In this document: one piece after another, positions 54,453-63,905 of the stretch
How the letters are laid out: every line of letters begins with the position of its first letter
How positions within the stretch are numbered: the first letter of the stretch is position 1
Assembly (NCBI GenBank): GCA_903838565.1
Contig: CAILZB010000041.1
Location: 24,885-88,884 of the forward strand
Length of the DNA stretch: 64,000 nucleotides
Origin: an uncultured beta proteobacterium
Lineage (GTDB): Bacteria > Pseudomonadota > Gammaproteobacteria > Burkholderiales > Burkholderiaceae_C
Reading direction: 5' to 3'
Position numbers and translations under genes: made by a program
The notes under the pieces: generated by a model
The model's input: only the letters and a program-made list of their open reading frames with translations
Told to the model about the DNA's origin: nothing
Databases searched by the model: none

Positions 54453-55904
54453 CTATGCGGATCCGCGATCCGTAAAGTGGATCAAGCCCGAAGTTGCCGC
54501 ACCCGGCGCCAGCAGCCGCTTGACCAGCATGCGGTAGCTGTCCAGATCGAACGCCAGCGCCCGGCTCGTCTGCAGCGCCTGCTCCAACTCGGCTTCGTCG
54601 TGCACCGTGGCCAGGTGGCACCAGTGCTCGAACACATGGATGTCGGTGCGGTCCGTGCGTGCGTCGTGCTCGCGCAAGCCCACCTTGCCCGGGAAGGGCC
54701 AGGCCTTGAGGCGGTGCGCCGCCAGCGCAAGTTGCAGTCGCAGGTGATGGTGCTCGGGCGTCTCCAGACCGCAGCACAAGCCTTTGCACTTGCCGATCTG
54801 CTGCGCAAAACAGCGGCCCTTGCCCGACTCCAGTCCCAGCGCCTGCGGGCACAGTGCATGCTCCGCCGCCAAGCTGCGCAGCACCTCGAGCGCCTGGCGT
54901 TTGGATCGGTACAGGCCGTACAGAGAGTCGAAGCGGCGCGGATCCATGTCGTCGGTGCTCACCAGCGTGAGCAGCGGGCGCGCCGTGGGCTCGGCGCTCA
55001 GGCGCCAGGCACACAAACTGTTTTGACGGCGCAACTGGCGGTTGTAGACGGGCTGCATTTGCTTCACGAGGCGCGACTCCAGCAGCAAGGCCCCGAGCTC
55101 GCCCGCGGTCTCGCGCCACTGCACGCTGCGAATCTCCTGTGCGATGCGCATTTCCTGTGCGATGCCCATTTCCTTGGCCGCGCTGTGATCGGCCTGGAAG
55201 TGCGACATGACGCGGCTGCGCAGCTTGACGCTTTTGCCGATGTACAGCGGCAGCGGTCCCTCGCCATAGAACAGGTAGACACCGGGCGTGTCCGGAATGC
55301 TCTTGATCGGGGTTTCCAGCTGAGAGGGCACGCTGGAGGCGCTGGCGAGCAGTTCACTGGCCCGCGCTTGCAGCGTGTCGATGCCGAACTCCTGCGTCGC
55401 CTGCTGCAGCCAGGCCAGCACCATCTCCACATCGCCCATGGCGCGGTGGCGCTCCTGCGTGTGCAGACCGTGGCGCTGCATGATCGCGTCCAACCCGTGG
55501 CTGCGGTGCTGCGGATAGAGCTTGCGCGACAGCAGCACGGTGCACAGGACCTTGACGCGCAGATCGATCCGCGCCCGCTCGAACTCGTTTTTCAGGAAGC
55601 CATGGTCGAAGCGCACGTTGTGCGCCACCAGCACCGCGCCGGCGAGCAATTCCAGCAGGCGCGGCGCCACTTCCTCAAAGCGTGGCGCATCGGCCACCAT
55701 CGCGTTGTCGATGCCCGTGAGGTTCTGGATGAAGGGCGGAATGCTGATGCCCGGGTTCACCAGCGTGCTCCAGCGCGCCACTTCGCGCCCCTGCTCCATA
55801 CGTACCGCCGCGATCTCGGTGACGCGGTCATGCACCGGATTGGCGCCGGTGGTTTCCAGATCGAGGACGACGTAACAGGGCAGCATGCGAAGCGCGTCCG
55901 GCAT
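54453..55904 (-). CDS. DnaQ-type 3'-5' exonuclease fused to UvrC/Cho-like GIY-YIG nuclease
   Basis: The 483-residue protein joins an N-terminal DEDDh exonuclease (VVLDLETTGANPVHDRVTEI, VAHNVRFDHGFL, and the last motif H-RAMGDVEM) with a GIY-YIG domain of the UvrC/Cho type from about residue 205 (PGVYLFYGEG, LPLYIGKSVKLRSRV, ESRLVKQMQPVYN). The rest resembles the Cho/UvrC C-terminal region, including CKGLCCG. This architecture is known in proteobacteria and suggests repair-associated incision plus end trimming. Three copies of an imperfect 18-bp repeat encode EIRSVQ/EMRIAQ/EMGIAQ (55119-55172). It lies 34 bp from the DUF599 gene. Confidence 0.9.
   Translation of the reverse strand: MPDALRMLPCYVVLDLETTGANPVHDRVTEIAAVRMEQGREVARWSTLVNPGISIPPFIQNLTGIDNAMVADAPRFEEVAPRLLELLAGAVLVAHNVRFDHGFLKNEFERARIDLRVKVLCTVLLSRKLYPQHRSHGLDAIMQRHGLHTQERHRAMGDVEMVLAWLQQATQEFGIDTLQARASELLASASSVPSQLETPIKSIPDTPGVYLFYGEGPLPLYIGKSVKLRSRVMSHFQADHSAAKEMGIAQEMRIAQEIRSVQWRETAGELGALLLESRLVKQMQPVYNRQLRRQNSLCAWRLSAEPTARPLLTLVSTDDMDPRRFDSLYGLYRSKRQALEVLRSLAAEHALCPQALGLESGKGRCFAQQIGKCKGLCCGLETPEHHHLRLQLALAAHRLKAWPFPGKVGLREHDARTDRTDIHVFEHWCHLATVHDEAELEQALQTSRALAFDLDSYRMLVKRLLAPGAATSGLIHFTDRGSA
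55119..55172 (-). repeat. Three tandem 18-bp repeats within the exonuclease/GIY-YIG gene
   Basis: Units 55155-55172 and 55137-55154 differ at one base (CTGTGCGATGC[G/C]CATTTC on the plus strand); 55119-55136 is a degenerate third copy. They encode EMGIAQ, EMRIAQ and EIRSVQ. The in-frame 6-residue period suggests recent slippage expansion of a helix. Confidence 0.7.
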
Positions 55905-55938
55905 CAGGCAACGCGCCGATCCAACCGAACTCTGCGCC

Positions 55939-56634
55939 TCATTCCTTCAGCACACCCAGCACATCCGAGCGGAATTCGCGGCTGTACAGAATCACCACGA
56001 TCAGCGCCGTCGCCAGCACAAAGGCCAGCGGCGAAAAGAACCATGCCATGCAGGCGAAGGAAAAGTAATACCCGCGCAGACCGTCGTTGAAGGTGTCGGC
56101 TGCCAGCCCCAGCAGCGCGCTGGCGCGCCGCGCAAACTGTTCGCGGTCGGCCGTGCCGGCGGAAAATTCGCGGGCGTCGGGCATGGAGCCGATCACGATC
56201 GCGGCAAAGGTGAACTGGCGCATCGACCAGGAAAAGCGGAAGAAGGCGTAGACGAAGATCGCGATCAGCACCAGGATCTTGAATTCAAACACCAGCACCG
56301 GCGTCTGCTGGGCGAACGGTATTTCGCGCACCAGTTCCACCGCCTTGTCGGTCGTCCCGAGCAGGGCCAGCAGGCCACCGATGATCAGAATGGTGGTGGA
56401 AGCAAAAAACGACGAACTCGTCGACAGCGACTGCGTGATCACGCCGTCGACCATGCGCACTTCACGCGCCGTGCTCTGCAGCATCCAGTCGTGGCGGTAA
56501 TGGTTGACGGTGGCGATGAGCGAGGGTCGGCGCAGGCTCCAGGCCGTGGCAAACCAGGCGTAGCCGACCCAGCCCAGAACGAAAATCACGAGAACCAGCC
56601 AGTCAGTCCACGGTAGCAAGTCAAACATCTTCAT
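55939..56634 (-). CDS. DUF599 family membrane protein
   Basis: The 231-residue inner-membrane protein has about four hydrophobic segments (WLVLVIFVLGWVGYAWFA, TTILIIGGLLALLG, FKILVLIAIFVYAFF, FSPLAFVLATALIVVIL). RHDWMLQSTAREVRMVDGVI and DTFNDGLRGYYF mark the DUF599 family, whose function is unknown. Start is uncertain between ATG 56634 and 56646; neither has a strong ribosome-binding site. It is monocistronic or coupled to the downstream exonuclease gene (34 bp). Confidence 0.87.
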   Translation of the reverse strand: MKMFDLLPWTDWLVLVIFVLGWVGYAWFATAWSLRRPSLIATVNHYRHDWMLQSTAREVRMVDGVITQSLSTSSSFFASTTILIIGGLLALLGTTDKAVELVREIPFAQQTPVLVFEFKILVLIAIFVYAFFRFSWSMRQFTFAAIVIGSMPDAREFSAGTADREQFARRASALLGLAADTFNDGLRGYYFSFACMAWFFSPLAFVLATALIVVILYSREFRSDVLGVLKE

Positions 56635-56725
56635 GGCTGCGATCATAGCCAGAGCGCCGACGCGGCGACCGAATCAACCCCCATTCCCGCCCTCACCCAC
56701 CAGCGGGAGAGGGCGCATGCGTAAA

Positions 56726-57280
56726 TCAGACGTGTAAACGGGCAGCCACAGCGGCCACACGCTGGCCGAACTGACGCGCCGTTTCGAGGTCGCCCGGCAA
56801 CATTTCTGCGACCGACGCATCGGACGGGGTCTGTGCCATGGCGCCCGCGGAGGAACCCACGAAATTGAGGTCGTTGCGCTGCGCTGCCTTGCTGTTGTTG
56901 GGCATCATGCCGGTGCCCACCCAGACTCCGCTGTGCTGCATCGCGAGCGTGAACAGGTAATGCAGCGTGGAATGCTTGTCGCCGTTCATGGTGGCGCTGT
57001 TGGTGAAGCCGGCGAACAGCTTGTCTTTCCAGGCCTGGCTGTACCAGGGCTTGCTGGATGCGTCGGCAAACTTCTTGAACTGCCAGCTCACCGAACCCAT
57101 GTAGGTCGGGCTGCCCATGATGATGGCGTCGGCCGCGCCCAGCGTTTCCCAGCCGCCTTCGGGCAGATTGCCTTCGGCGTCAATGGCGACCAACTGGCCG
57201 CCTGCGCCTTCAGCCACGGCCTGCGCCATGCGCAAGGTGTGACCATAACCCGAATGAAAAACCACAGCGATATTTGCCAT
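56726..57280 (-). CDS. Flavodoxin/NAD(P)H-quinone oxidoreductase family protein (WrbA-like)
   Basis: The 184-residue FMN-binding protein opens IAVVFHSGYGHTLRMAQAVA, where SGYGHT is the FMN-phosphate loop, and has ADAIIMGSPTYMGSVSW, as in the WrbA/flavodoxin-like NQO family. AGGAG precedes ATG 57280 by 7 bases. It follows the pirin gene after 43 bp, so the two are likely co-transcribed. Quinone reduction is expected, but the substrate is not proven. Confidence 0.9.
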   Translation of the reverse strand: MANIAVVFHSGYGHTLRMAQAVAEGAGGQLVAIDAEGNLPEGGWETLGAADAIIMGSPTYMGSVSWQFKKFADASSKPWYSQAWKDKLFAGFTNSATMNGDKHSTLHYLFTLAMQHSGVWVGTGMMPNNSKAAQRNDLNFVGSSAGAMAQTPSDASVAEMLPGDLETARQFGQRVAAVAARLHV

Positions 57281-57323
57281 TTTTAAGCTCCTGAAATGAC
57301 GGTTGAAAGAAATTTTTTGCGAC

Positions 57324-58022
57324 TCAGGGCGCGAGTTCGAACACCAGCACTTCGGAGTCGCGTCCGTCGCCCAGCGCGAGCAGCGCCTCGCCCTCGATCA
57401 GTGCCGCGTCTCCGGCGGTCAAAGTCGCGCCGTTCACAAGCAGTGTGCCGCGCACCAGATGCACGCAGCACTTGCGAAGCGGATTGAGCTTGAGCGTGGC
57501 GCTCTCGGCGCCGTCGAACAGGCCGGCGTAAAGCGATGCGTCGGCGTGGATCGTGACCGAGCCATGGGCTCCGTCGGGCGACGCCACCAGGCGCAGCTGA
57601 CCACGCTTCTCGGCAGGGGTAAAGGTCTTCTGCTCGTAGCCGGGCGCAATCGATTTGGCGCTGGGCTCGATCCAGATCTGGAAAAAGTGCGTTTCCGTGG
57701 GGGCGTGATTGAACTCGCTGTGCTGCACGCCGCTGCCCGCACTCATGCGCTGCACGTCGCCCGGCGGGATCGCGGTGGTATTGCCCATCGTGTCCTTGTG
57801 CGCCAATTCGCCCGACAACACGTAGCTGATGATCTCCATGTCGCGGTGGCCGTGGGTGCCAAAGCCGGTGCCGGGGGCGATGCGGTCTTCGTTGATGACG
57901 CGCAGATTGCCCCAGCCCATGTGCTGCGGGTCGTAGTAGCCGGCGAAGGAGAAGCTGTGGCGTGACTTGAGCCAGCCGTGGTCCGCGTAGCCGCGGTCGA
58001 GCGATTTTCGAACAGTCAACAT
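57324..58022 (-). CDS. Pirin family protein
   Basis: The 232-residue bicupin has the pirin hallmark FGTHGHRDMEIISYVL with metal ligands His-x-His and the later GVQHSEFNHAPTETHFFQIW. Pirins bind Fe and some have quercetinase activity. AGGAG lies 9 bases before ATG 58022; the frame extends to 58106 but that part has no family match. It is divergent from the LysR gene and followed by the flavodoxin, a recurring LysR-pirin-oxidoreductase arrangement, suggesting redox or quinone stress regulation. Confidence 0.92.
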   Translation of the reverse strand: MLTVRKSLDRGYADHGWLKSRHSFSFAGYYDPQHMGWGNLRVINEDRIAPGTGFGTHGHRDMEIISYVLSGELAHKDTMGNTTAIPPGDVQRMSAGSGVQHSEFNHAPTETHFFQIWIEPSAKSIAPGYEQKTFTPAEKRGQLRLVASPDGAHGSVTIHADASLYAGLFDGAESATLKLNPLRKCCVHLVRGTLLVNGATLTAGDAALIEGEALLALGDGRDSEVLVFELAP

Positions 58023-58098
58023 GATGCAGGACTCCTGAAACAACAACCTGAACTTTAGAGCCATCGCCCGCTTTTGGCATCCACCAGATTTGATGGCA

Positions 58099-58119
58099 TC
58101 ATTCAAACATGTTGAATGA
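58099..58119. promoter_or_regulatory. Candidate LysR operator between pirin and lysR genes
   Basis: TCATTCAA and TTGAATGA are perfect 8-bp inverted arms around ACATG. The core TTCAAACATGTTGAA fits the T-N11-A LysR box. It lies in the divergent promoter region, and overlaps an ATG (58109) that could be read as the lysR start, which favours the downstream start at 58133. Confidence 0.6.
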
Positions 58120-58132
58120 ACAGGTCAAACCA

Positions 58133-59086
58133 ATGCAAAGTCCGCGCCGCGTTCTGACGCCGGATGCGCTCGCCATGCTGCAGGCGATTGCGCGCGCCGG
58201 AAGCTTCGCCGCCGCAGCGCGCGATCTGGGCGTGGTGCCCAGCGCCCTGACCTATCGGGTGCGCGTGATCGAGGATGCACTGGACGTGCTGCTGTTCGAC
58301 CGCAGCGCGCGCCGGGCCCTGCCCACCCAGGCCGGCCTGGAGTTGCTGCGCGCCGGCGAGCGCCTGCTGGGTGAAATCGACGCCATCGCGAACCGCGTCA
58401 AGCGCGTGGCCACGGGCTGGGAGCCGCAACTCACCATCGCCGTCGACAGCATCATCTCCAGGGGCGTGGTGATGGAGTTGTGCGAGGCCTTCTTCGCGCT
58501 TGAGGCACCCGCAGGTCCACCGACGCGCCTCAAGCTGCGCGACGAAACCCTTGGCGGCACGCTCGAGGCACTGGTCAGCGGCAAGGCCGACCTGGCGCTG
58601 GGCGTGACGCTGGACCCGTCCACCAGCGCCGATGTGCTGAGCCATCCCCTGGGCAGCGTGCGCTTCGTCTACGCGGTGGCACCGCACCATCCACTGGCTG
58701 CCGCGCCCGAGCCGCTTAGCGACGCGCTGCTGCAGCGCCACCGCGCCGTGGCCGTGGCCGACACGGCGCAACGCAGTGCGGGCCTGAGCATCGGTCTGCT
58801 GGGCGGGCAGGACGTGCTGACGGTGGCGTCGATGCAGGCCAAGCTGGACGCCCAATTGCGCGGGTTGGGCGCCGGCTTCATCCCCGAGTGCATGGCCCGC
58901 GCCTACCTTGAGACCGGGCGCCTGGTGGCCAAGAAAGTGACGCGGCCCGAGCGCGTTGCGAACGTGCGCTACGCCTGGCGCGGCGCGTCAAGCGCGACCC
59001 AGGGACGGGCACTTCAATGGTGGCTGGCGCAGCTCGAAAGCCCCGCCACGCGCCGCGCTTTGCTGGCCCAGCACCGAGGCGTGTAA
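58133..59086 (+). CDS. LysR family transcriptional regulator
   Basis: The 317-residue regulator has an N-terminal winged HTH (ALAMLQAIARAGSFAAAARD, VVPSALTYRVRVIEDALDV) and a LysR substrate domain. ATG 58133 (MQSPRRVLTP) is preferred over ATG 58109 because the latter sits inside a near-perfect palindrome that looks like the regulator's own operator, and an ACAGGTC precedes 58133. It is divergent from pirin and should control the pirin-flavodoxin pair and itself. Confidence 0.9.
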   Translation: MQSPRRVLTPDALAMLQAIARAGSFAAAARDLGVVPSALTYRVRVIEDALDVLLFDRSARRALPTQAGLELLRAGERLLGEIDAIANRVKRVATGWEPQLTIAVDSIISRGVVMELCEAFFALEAPAGPPTRLKLRDETLGGTLEALVSGKADLALGVTLDPSTSADVLSHPLGSVRFVYAVAPHHPLAAAPEPLSDALLQRHRAVAVADTAQRSAGLSIGLLGGQDVLTVASMQAKLDAQLRGLGAGFIPECMARAYLETGRLVAKKVTRPERVANVRYAWRGASSATQGRALQWWLAQLESPATRRALLAQHRGV

Positions 59087-59120
59087 AGTCACAACCTGGA
59101 CAGACACAAGAAAGACACGC

Positions 59121-60164
59121 ATGACTACACCCCAACACATTGCCATCGTCGGTGCCGGCATGGCCGGAATTGCCTGCGCCCGCACGCTGGTTCAGGCCGG
59201 TCACCAAGTGACGGTATTCGAGAAATCGGCGTCCGTGGGTGGCCGCATGGCGACGCGCAACACGCCTTTTGGCGACTTTGATTGTGGCGCGCAATACTTC
59301 ACCGCCCGCGACGCGCGCTTCATCCGCGCGCTGCAGACGGCGCCAACCGTGTGCAAGCCATGGAGTGCGAACACCGTGCGCGTGCTCGACGCCCAAGGCC
59401 GTGTGACCGAAAGCGCCTTGCCTGCGCAGGAGGCGCATTGGGTTCCGGCCCCCGCCATGGACGCGCTGCCGCGGCACTGGGCCGCACCACTGGTCGAGCA
59501 CGCCAGCGTTGAATTTCAGACCCAGGTCACACGCATCGAACGCGACGCCGTGAGCCCCAAGAAATGGCAACTGCGCACCAGCGGCGAACAGGACGCACAA
59601 CACGTGTTCTCCGGATTTGACGCCGTGCTGCTGGCCATCCCGAACGGCCCCTGCCTGCGCCTGCTGAGCGCCTCGGACCTGGTGCCGGCCCTGAGGAAAG
59701 CGGTTGAAAAAGCCGAAGTGTCGCCTTGCTGGACGCTGATGCTGGCCTTCCCCCAGGCGGCGCAGGCCAACCTGAGCAGCCTGGGGCCGCAGTGGAACGC
59801 GGCGCGCAGCACGCACCACCGCATCGCCTGGCTGGCGCGCGAATCGAGCAAGCCGCAACGTTTGAGCGTGGAGCGCTGGACGGTGCAAGCCAGCGTCGCC
59901 TGGTCGCACGAGCATTTCGAAGACGACGCCGCGCGGGTGCAGGCCAAATTGCTCAAGGCCTTCACCGAAGTCACCGGCATCCGCGCCGAACCCAGCCATG
60001 TCGAGGTCAAACTCTGGCCCTTCGCCCAGACCATCAAACCCGTGGGCAAAACCCACCTATGGGACGCGAAAGCGCACATTGGCGTGTGCGGCGACTACCT
60101 GACGGGCTGCCGGGTGGAAGACGCCTTTGTCTCCGGGCTTGAATTGGCACTTGCGGTGGCGTGA
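59121..60164 (+). CDS. FAD-dependent renalase-like amine oxidase family protein
   Basis: The 347-residue FAD/NAD(P)-binding protein opens [17 protein letters not shown] with the Rossmann GxGxxG, then [14 protein letters not shown] and [12 protein letters not shown], which mark bacterial renalase-like proteins (NAD(P)/FAD-dependent oxidoreductase). The C-terminal [24 protein letters not shown], given here as [17 protein letters not shown], completes the FAD site. Its TGA stop overlaps the GTG start of gluQ. Bacterial renalases oxidise isomeric dihydro-NAD(P), a repair reaction; activity here is inferred. Confidence 0.88.
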   Translation: MTTPQHIAIVGAGMAGIACARTLVQAGHQVTVFEKSASVGGRMATRNTPFGDFDCGAQYFTARDARFIRALQTAPTVCKPWSANTVRVLDAQGRVTESALPAQEAHWVPAPAMDALPRHWAAPLVEHASVEFQTQVTRIERDAVSPKKWQLRTSGEQDAQHVFSGFDAVLLAIPNGPCLRLLSASDLVPALRKAVEKAEVSPCWTLMLAFPQAAQANLSSLGPQWNAARSTHHRIAWLARESSKPQRLSVERWTVQASVAWSHEHFEDDAARVQAKLLKAFTEVTGIRAEPSHVEVKLWPFAQTIKPVGKTHLWDAKAHIGVCGDYLTGCRVEDAFVSGLELALAVA

Positions 60165-61078
60165 ACGGGTTATTGGGGTCAGACACCAATAAACCTTACA
60201 CAGGCCGCTTTGCGCCCTCGCCCACCGGACCACTGCACCTGGGCTCCCTGGTGGCCGCGCTGGCCAGTTGGCTCGATGCGCGCGCCTGGGCGCTGAACCA
60301 CCCGGGTTCAAGAAGCCGCTGGCTGGTCCGTATCGAAGACGTGGATCAGCCCCGCTGCGTGCCGGGTACGGGTCAGCTGATCCTTCGGCAGCTGGCGGAT
60401 TGCGGCCTGGTCAGCGACGAGACACCGGTGTGGCAATCGCATCGAGGTGCGCTTTATCAAGCGGCATTGGAGCAACTGCTGGCCAGCGGCGCCGCCTACC
60501 CTTGCGGCTGTTCGCGCAAGGACGTGGAGAAGGCGCTCGCCGTGGCTGGCATCGTGCGCCCACGTCATGGAGAACTGATTTATCCCGGCACCTGCCGCAG
60601 CGGTCTGAAAGGCAAAAGACCACGGGCCTGGCGCCTTGCCACACCCACGGGGCCGACCATCTGGAGCGACCGCCGTCTGGGCGTTCAGCAACAGGACGTG
60701 AGCGCACAGGTCGGCGACTTCGTGCTCAAGCGCGCCGATGGCTTCTTTGCCTACCAGCTCGCGGTGGTGGTGGACGACGCCGGGCAAGACATCACCCACA
60801 TCGTGCGCGGAGAGGACCTGGCCGACAACACGCCGCGCCAGATCCTGTTGCAACGCGCGCTCAAGTTGCCCACACCCCAGTACCTGCACACGCCGCTGGT
60901 GTTGGGTGCCGACGGCGACAAACTGTCCAAACAGAATGGCGCGCAGGCGCTGGACACCAGCGAGCCCCTGGTGGCATTGAACGCCGCAGCAACGGTGCTG
61001 GGACTGCCACCCGTGTCCGGCACACAAGCTGACGCACTGCAGGCCTGGGTCAAGGCCTGGGCTGAACGTTACCGATAA
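60161..61078 (+). CDS. gluQ: Glutamyl-Q tRNA(Asp) synthetase
   Basis: GluQRS glutamylates queuosine in tRNA(Asp). The 305-residue class I synthetase core has the HIGH-like [15 protein letters not shown], a zinc-binding set (CGCSRKD, then PGTCR) and KMSKS-like KLSKQNG, with no anticodon-binding domain, as expected. The only usable start is GTG 60161, which overlaps the upstream stop (GTGA). Codons 4-11 lie in a GTCAGAC-centred inverted repeat (60170-60192), so the N-terminal extension before [11 protein letters not shown] seems to be repeat-derived. Confidence 0.93.
   Translation: MNGLLGSDTNKPYTGRFAPSPTGPLHLGSLVAALASWLDARAWALNHPGSRSRWLVRIEDVDQPRCVPGTGQLILRQLADCGLVSDETPVWQSHRGALYQAALEQLLASGAAYPCGCSRKDVEKALAVAGIVRPRHGELIYPGTCRSGLKGKRPRAWRLATPTGPTIWSDRRLGVQQQDVSAQVGDFVLKRADGFFAYQLAVVVDDAGQDITHIVRGEDLADNTPRQILLQRALKLPTPQYLHTPLVLGADGDKLSKQNGAQALDTSEPLVALNAAATVLGLPPVSGTQADALQAWVKAWAERYR
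60170..60192. repeat. REP-like inverted repeat inside the gluQ start region
   Basis: TTATTGG (60170-60176) and CCAATAA (60186-60192) are perfect arms around GGTCAGACA. It closely resembles the element at 34237-34252 in reverse. It forms part of the first codons of gluQ and could fold over its translation start, affecting initiation. Confidence 0.6.
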
Positions 61079-61130
61079 CCCGAGCGACGAGGCTGATCTG
61101 GCCGGGCAACGATAATCGGACACCGCCAAC

Positions 61131-61979
61131 ATGGCCCTCCGAGCTTGCGCTATCCAACCCACCATGGGACAAGAAGACATCATCGCGGCCTCGCATGCCG
61201 ACACGCCGACACAGGCCGCAGCACGACCCGACGGCGCTCCGCTCGACGTCGCCTTTCCCAAGGCGATCCGCAGCTTTGTGCGCCGCGCCGGGCGCACCAC
61301 GGCCGGCCAAGCCAAGGCCGCGCTCGATCTTGGGCCGCGCTTTGTCCTGCCCTATACCGGCCGCGAGCTGGATTTTCAGGCGGCGTTTTCTGAACCGGAT
61401 GCTTCGGAAGTGAAGGATGCCGCGTCCGGCGGCAAGCGCGAAACCATCTTGGAAATCGGCTTCGGCATGGGCGAGGCCACGGCCCAGATCGCAGCGCTGT
61501 TGCAGCAGAAGAACTTCCTCTGCTGCGAGGTGCACGAACCCGGCGTCGGTGCACTCCTCAAGCGCATCGGCGAGACCGGTTTGAGCAATATCCGCATCCT
61601 GGCGCACGACGCCGTGGAAGTCATAGACCACATGCTTCCCGTCTGGAGCGAAAGCGCCCCGGACCGGGGGCTGGACGGCGTGCACATCTTCTTTCCCGAC
61701 CCCTGGCACAAGAAGCGACACAACAAGCGCCGGCTGATCCAGGCGCCTCTGATCGCCAAGCTGGCGGCGCGCCTCAAGCCCGGCGGCTATCTGCACTGCG
61801 CCACCGACTGGCAGCCCTACGCCGAGCAGATCCTGGAGGTCCTGAGCGCCGAGCCACTGCTGAAAAATACGGCCGAAGGCTTTGCCCCCACGCCCGAATA
61901 TCGCCCGCTGACCAAGTTCGAAAACCGTGGCATCCGGCTCGGCCACGGGGTCTGGGACATCGTGTTTCTGCGCAAGTGA
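61131..61979 (+). CDS. trmB: tRNA (guanine-N7-)-methyltransferase
   Basis: TrmB methylates G46 in tRNA with SAM. The 282-residue protein shows [19 protein letters not shown] (SAM site), [15 protein letters not shown] and the family signature [16 protein letters not shown]. The extra N-terminal 50 residues are common. ATG 61131 is used, with ATG 61164 equally possible because neither has a clear ribosome-binding site. The RluA-family gene overlaps its stop by GTGA. Confidence 0.93.
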   Translation: MALRACAIQPTMGQEDIIAASHADTPTQAAARPDGAPLDVAFPKAIRSFVRRAGRTTAGQAKAALDLGPRFVLPYTGRELDFQAAFSEPDASEVKDAASGGKRETILEIGFGMGEATAQIAALLQQKNFLCCEVHEPGVGALLKRIGETGLSNIRILAHDAVEVIDHMLPVWSESAPDRGLDGVHIFFPDPWHKKRHNKRRLIQAPLIAKLAARLKPGGYLHCATDWQPYAEQILEVLSAEPLLKNTAEGFAPTPEYRPLTKFENRGIRLGHGVWDIVFLRK

Positions 61980-62872
61980 AAATCCCGCTGGCCACGCGCG
62001 ACGGCGTAGCGCCCAGTTGCGTGTCGCTGCCCGCTGGCAGCTGGCCCACGATGCTGGACTTTGTGCTGCAGCGCTTCGCCGCCATTGACGAATCGGAATG
62101 GCGCCGGCGCATGGCCGCGCTGGAGCTGGTGGACGAATTCGGCGTGCCGGTCACGCCCGAGCGCCGCTATCAGCCCCATATCCGGCTTTACTACTATCGC
62201 AGTCTGGCGCACGAGCCACGCATCTCGTTTGACGAAGTGCTCCTGTTTCAGGACGAGCATCTGGTGGTGGCGCACAAGCCGCATTTCCTGCCGGTCACGG
62301 CCGGTGGCCAGTATGTGCAAGAAGTGTTGCAGGTGCGCCTGAAACGACGGCTGAAGATCGATACGCTGCAGCCGATTCACCGTATCGACCGCGAGACCGC
62401 AGGCGTGGTGGTGTTTTGCGTGCAAGCGCATGAGCGCGATGCCTACCACGCGCTGTTTCGCCAGCACGCCGTGCAAAAGACCTATCAGGCGATCGCGCCG
62501 TGGAGCGCCGAGCTGAACTTTCCGCAGAGGCGGCACAGCCGCATCGTGCAGGGTGAGCCGTTCTTCCTTCAGCGTGAAGCGCAGGGAGCGCCGAATGCGC
62601 TGACCGAGGTGGACGTGCTGGAAGTCCAGGGCGCGCGCGCGCGCTATCGGCTGTTGCCGCACACCGGTCAAAAACACCAGTTGCGCGTGCACATGGCAGC
62701 GCTCGGCCTGGCGCTGGAGAACGACCCGTTCTACCCTGAAGTGCGACGCGCCCAGGGCGAGAGCGACGACTGGAATCGGCCGCTGCAACTGTTGGCCAAG
62801 AGCATTGCGTTCGTGGACCCGGTCACGGGGCAACAGCGGCACTTTGAAAGCCCGCAGGAACTGCGGCTGTAG
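61976..62872 (+). CDS. RluA-family pseudouridine synthase
   Basis: The 298-residue enzyme isomerises uridine in rRNA or tRNA. The catalytic Asp lies in HRIDRETAG, followed by [11 protein letters not shown] and [19 protein letters not shown], typical of RluA-type enzymes. GTG 61976 overlaps the trmB stop (GTGA), coupling the two RNA-modification genes. The RNA target cannot be told; it lacks an S4 domain. Confidence 0.92.
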   Translation: MKIPLATRDGVAPSCVSLPAGSWPTMLDFVLQRFAAIDESEWRRRMAALELVDEFGVPVTPERRYQPHIRLYYYRSLAHEPRISFDEVLLFQDEHLVVAHKPHFLPVTAGGQYVQEVLQVRLKRRLKIDTLQPIHRIDRETAGVVVFCVQAHERDAYHALFRQHAVQKTYQAIAPWSAELNFPQRRHSRIVQGEPFFLQREAQGAPNALTEVDVLEVQGARARYRLLPHTGQKHQLRVHMAALGLALENDPFYPEVRRAQGESDDWNRPLQLLAKSIAFVDPVTGQQRHFESPQELRL

Positions 62873-62897
62873 TCCCTGCCTTGCGCCCGCAGCCGGA

Positions 62898-63869
62898 TCA
62901 GGCCGGCGAGTTCAAGGCGTTGAGCGCCCTGCCCTGCGTCCAGAAAGCGATCAGGTTGTCGGCGGCCAGATTCGCCATGGCCAGACGCGTGGGGACGCTG
63001 GCGCTGGCGATGTGCGGCGTCAGCACCACGTTGGACAGTGCCAGCAAATCGGGGTGCACCACAGGCTCGCCCTCAAACACGTCCAGGCCCGCGGCGGCGA
63101 TCTTGCCTGCGGCCAGCGCCGCGGCCAGCGCCACATCGTCCACGATGCCGCCGCGCGCGATGTTCACCAGCGTCGCCGTCGGCTTCATCAAGGCCAGTTC
63201 TGCGCCGCCTATGGCGTGATGCGAGGCCGGAGAATACGGTACCACGAGCACCAGGTGATCGGCGCTCTGGAGCAGTTCTTCCTTGCCGACGTAGCGCGCC
63301 TGGCAGTGCGCCTCGGTGGCGGGGTCGAGGCGGGAGCGGTTGTGATAGATCACCTTCATGCCAAAACCCAGCGCGCCGCGGCGCGCAATGCCCTGACCGA
63401 TGCGGCCCATGCCCAGGATGCCCAGCGTGCTGCCGTGAATGTCGGCTCCGGCCAACATGTCGTAGCGCCATTTCTTCCACTGGCCGCTGCGCAGGAATCG
63501 TTCACCCTCGCTGATGCGGCGTGCCGTCGCCATGAGCAGCGCGAAGCCGAAGTCGGCCGTGGTCTCGGTCAATACGTCGGGCGTGTTGGTTGCCAGCACA
63601 CCGGCGGTGCTCATCGCGTCCAGGTCGAAATTGTTGTAGCCCACCGCCATGTTGGCGCAGATCTTCAGCTGCGGGCAGATCGCCAGCAGGGCCGCGTCGA
63701 TGCGCTCGCCGGCCATGGTCAATAGGCCCCACTTGTCCTGCAGCCTGGCGCCAATCTGCGCCGCACTCCAGCTCTCGTCGAGCTGGTTGGCTTGCACCTC
63801 GAAGTGCTGGCCCAGGCGCTCCAGCACCTCGGGAAAGATCGCTCGCGCGACCAGAATCTTGGGCTTCAT
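62898..63869 (-). CDS. D-isomer 2-hydroxyacid dehydrogenase (glyoxylate/hydroxypyruvate reductase-like)
   Basis: The 323-residue enzyme reduces 2-oxoacids such as glyoxylate or hydroxypyruvate with NAD(P)H. It has LGILGMGRIGQGIARR (nucleotide motif), NIARGGIVDD (substrate Arg), a GLDVFEGEP Glu and TPHIASAS (catalytic His). ATG 63869 is chosen over GTG 63878 because AAGGTGG precedes it by 5 bases. It is convergent with the RluA-family gene. Exact substrate is unknown. Confidence 0.93.
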   Translation of the reverse strand: MKPKILVARAIFPEVLERLGQHFEVQANQLDESWSAAQIGARLQDKWGLLTMAGERIDAALLAICPQLKICANMAVGYNNFDLDAMSTAGVLATNTPDVLTETTADFGFALLMATARRISEGERFLRSGQWKKWRYDMLAGADIHGSTLGILGMGRIGQGIARRGALGFGMKVIYHNRSRLDPATEAHCQARYVGKEELLQSADHLVLVVPYSPASHHAIGGAELALMKPTATLVNIARGGIVDDVALAAALAAGKIAAAGLDVFEGEPVVHPDLLALSNVVLTPHIASASVPTRLAMANLAADNLIAFWTQGRALNALNSPA

Positions 63870-63905
63870 GGCGACCACCTTGTTGAGCTGTTCACGCCGG
63901 CCGGG

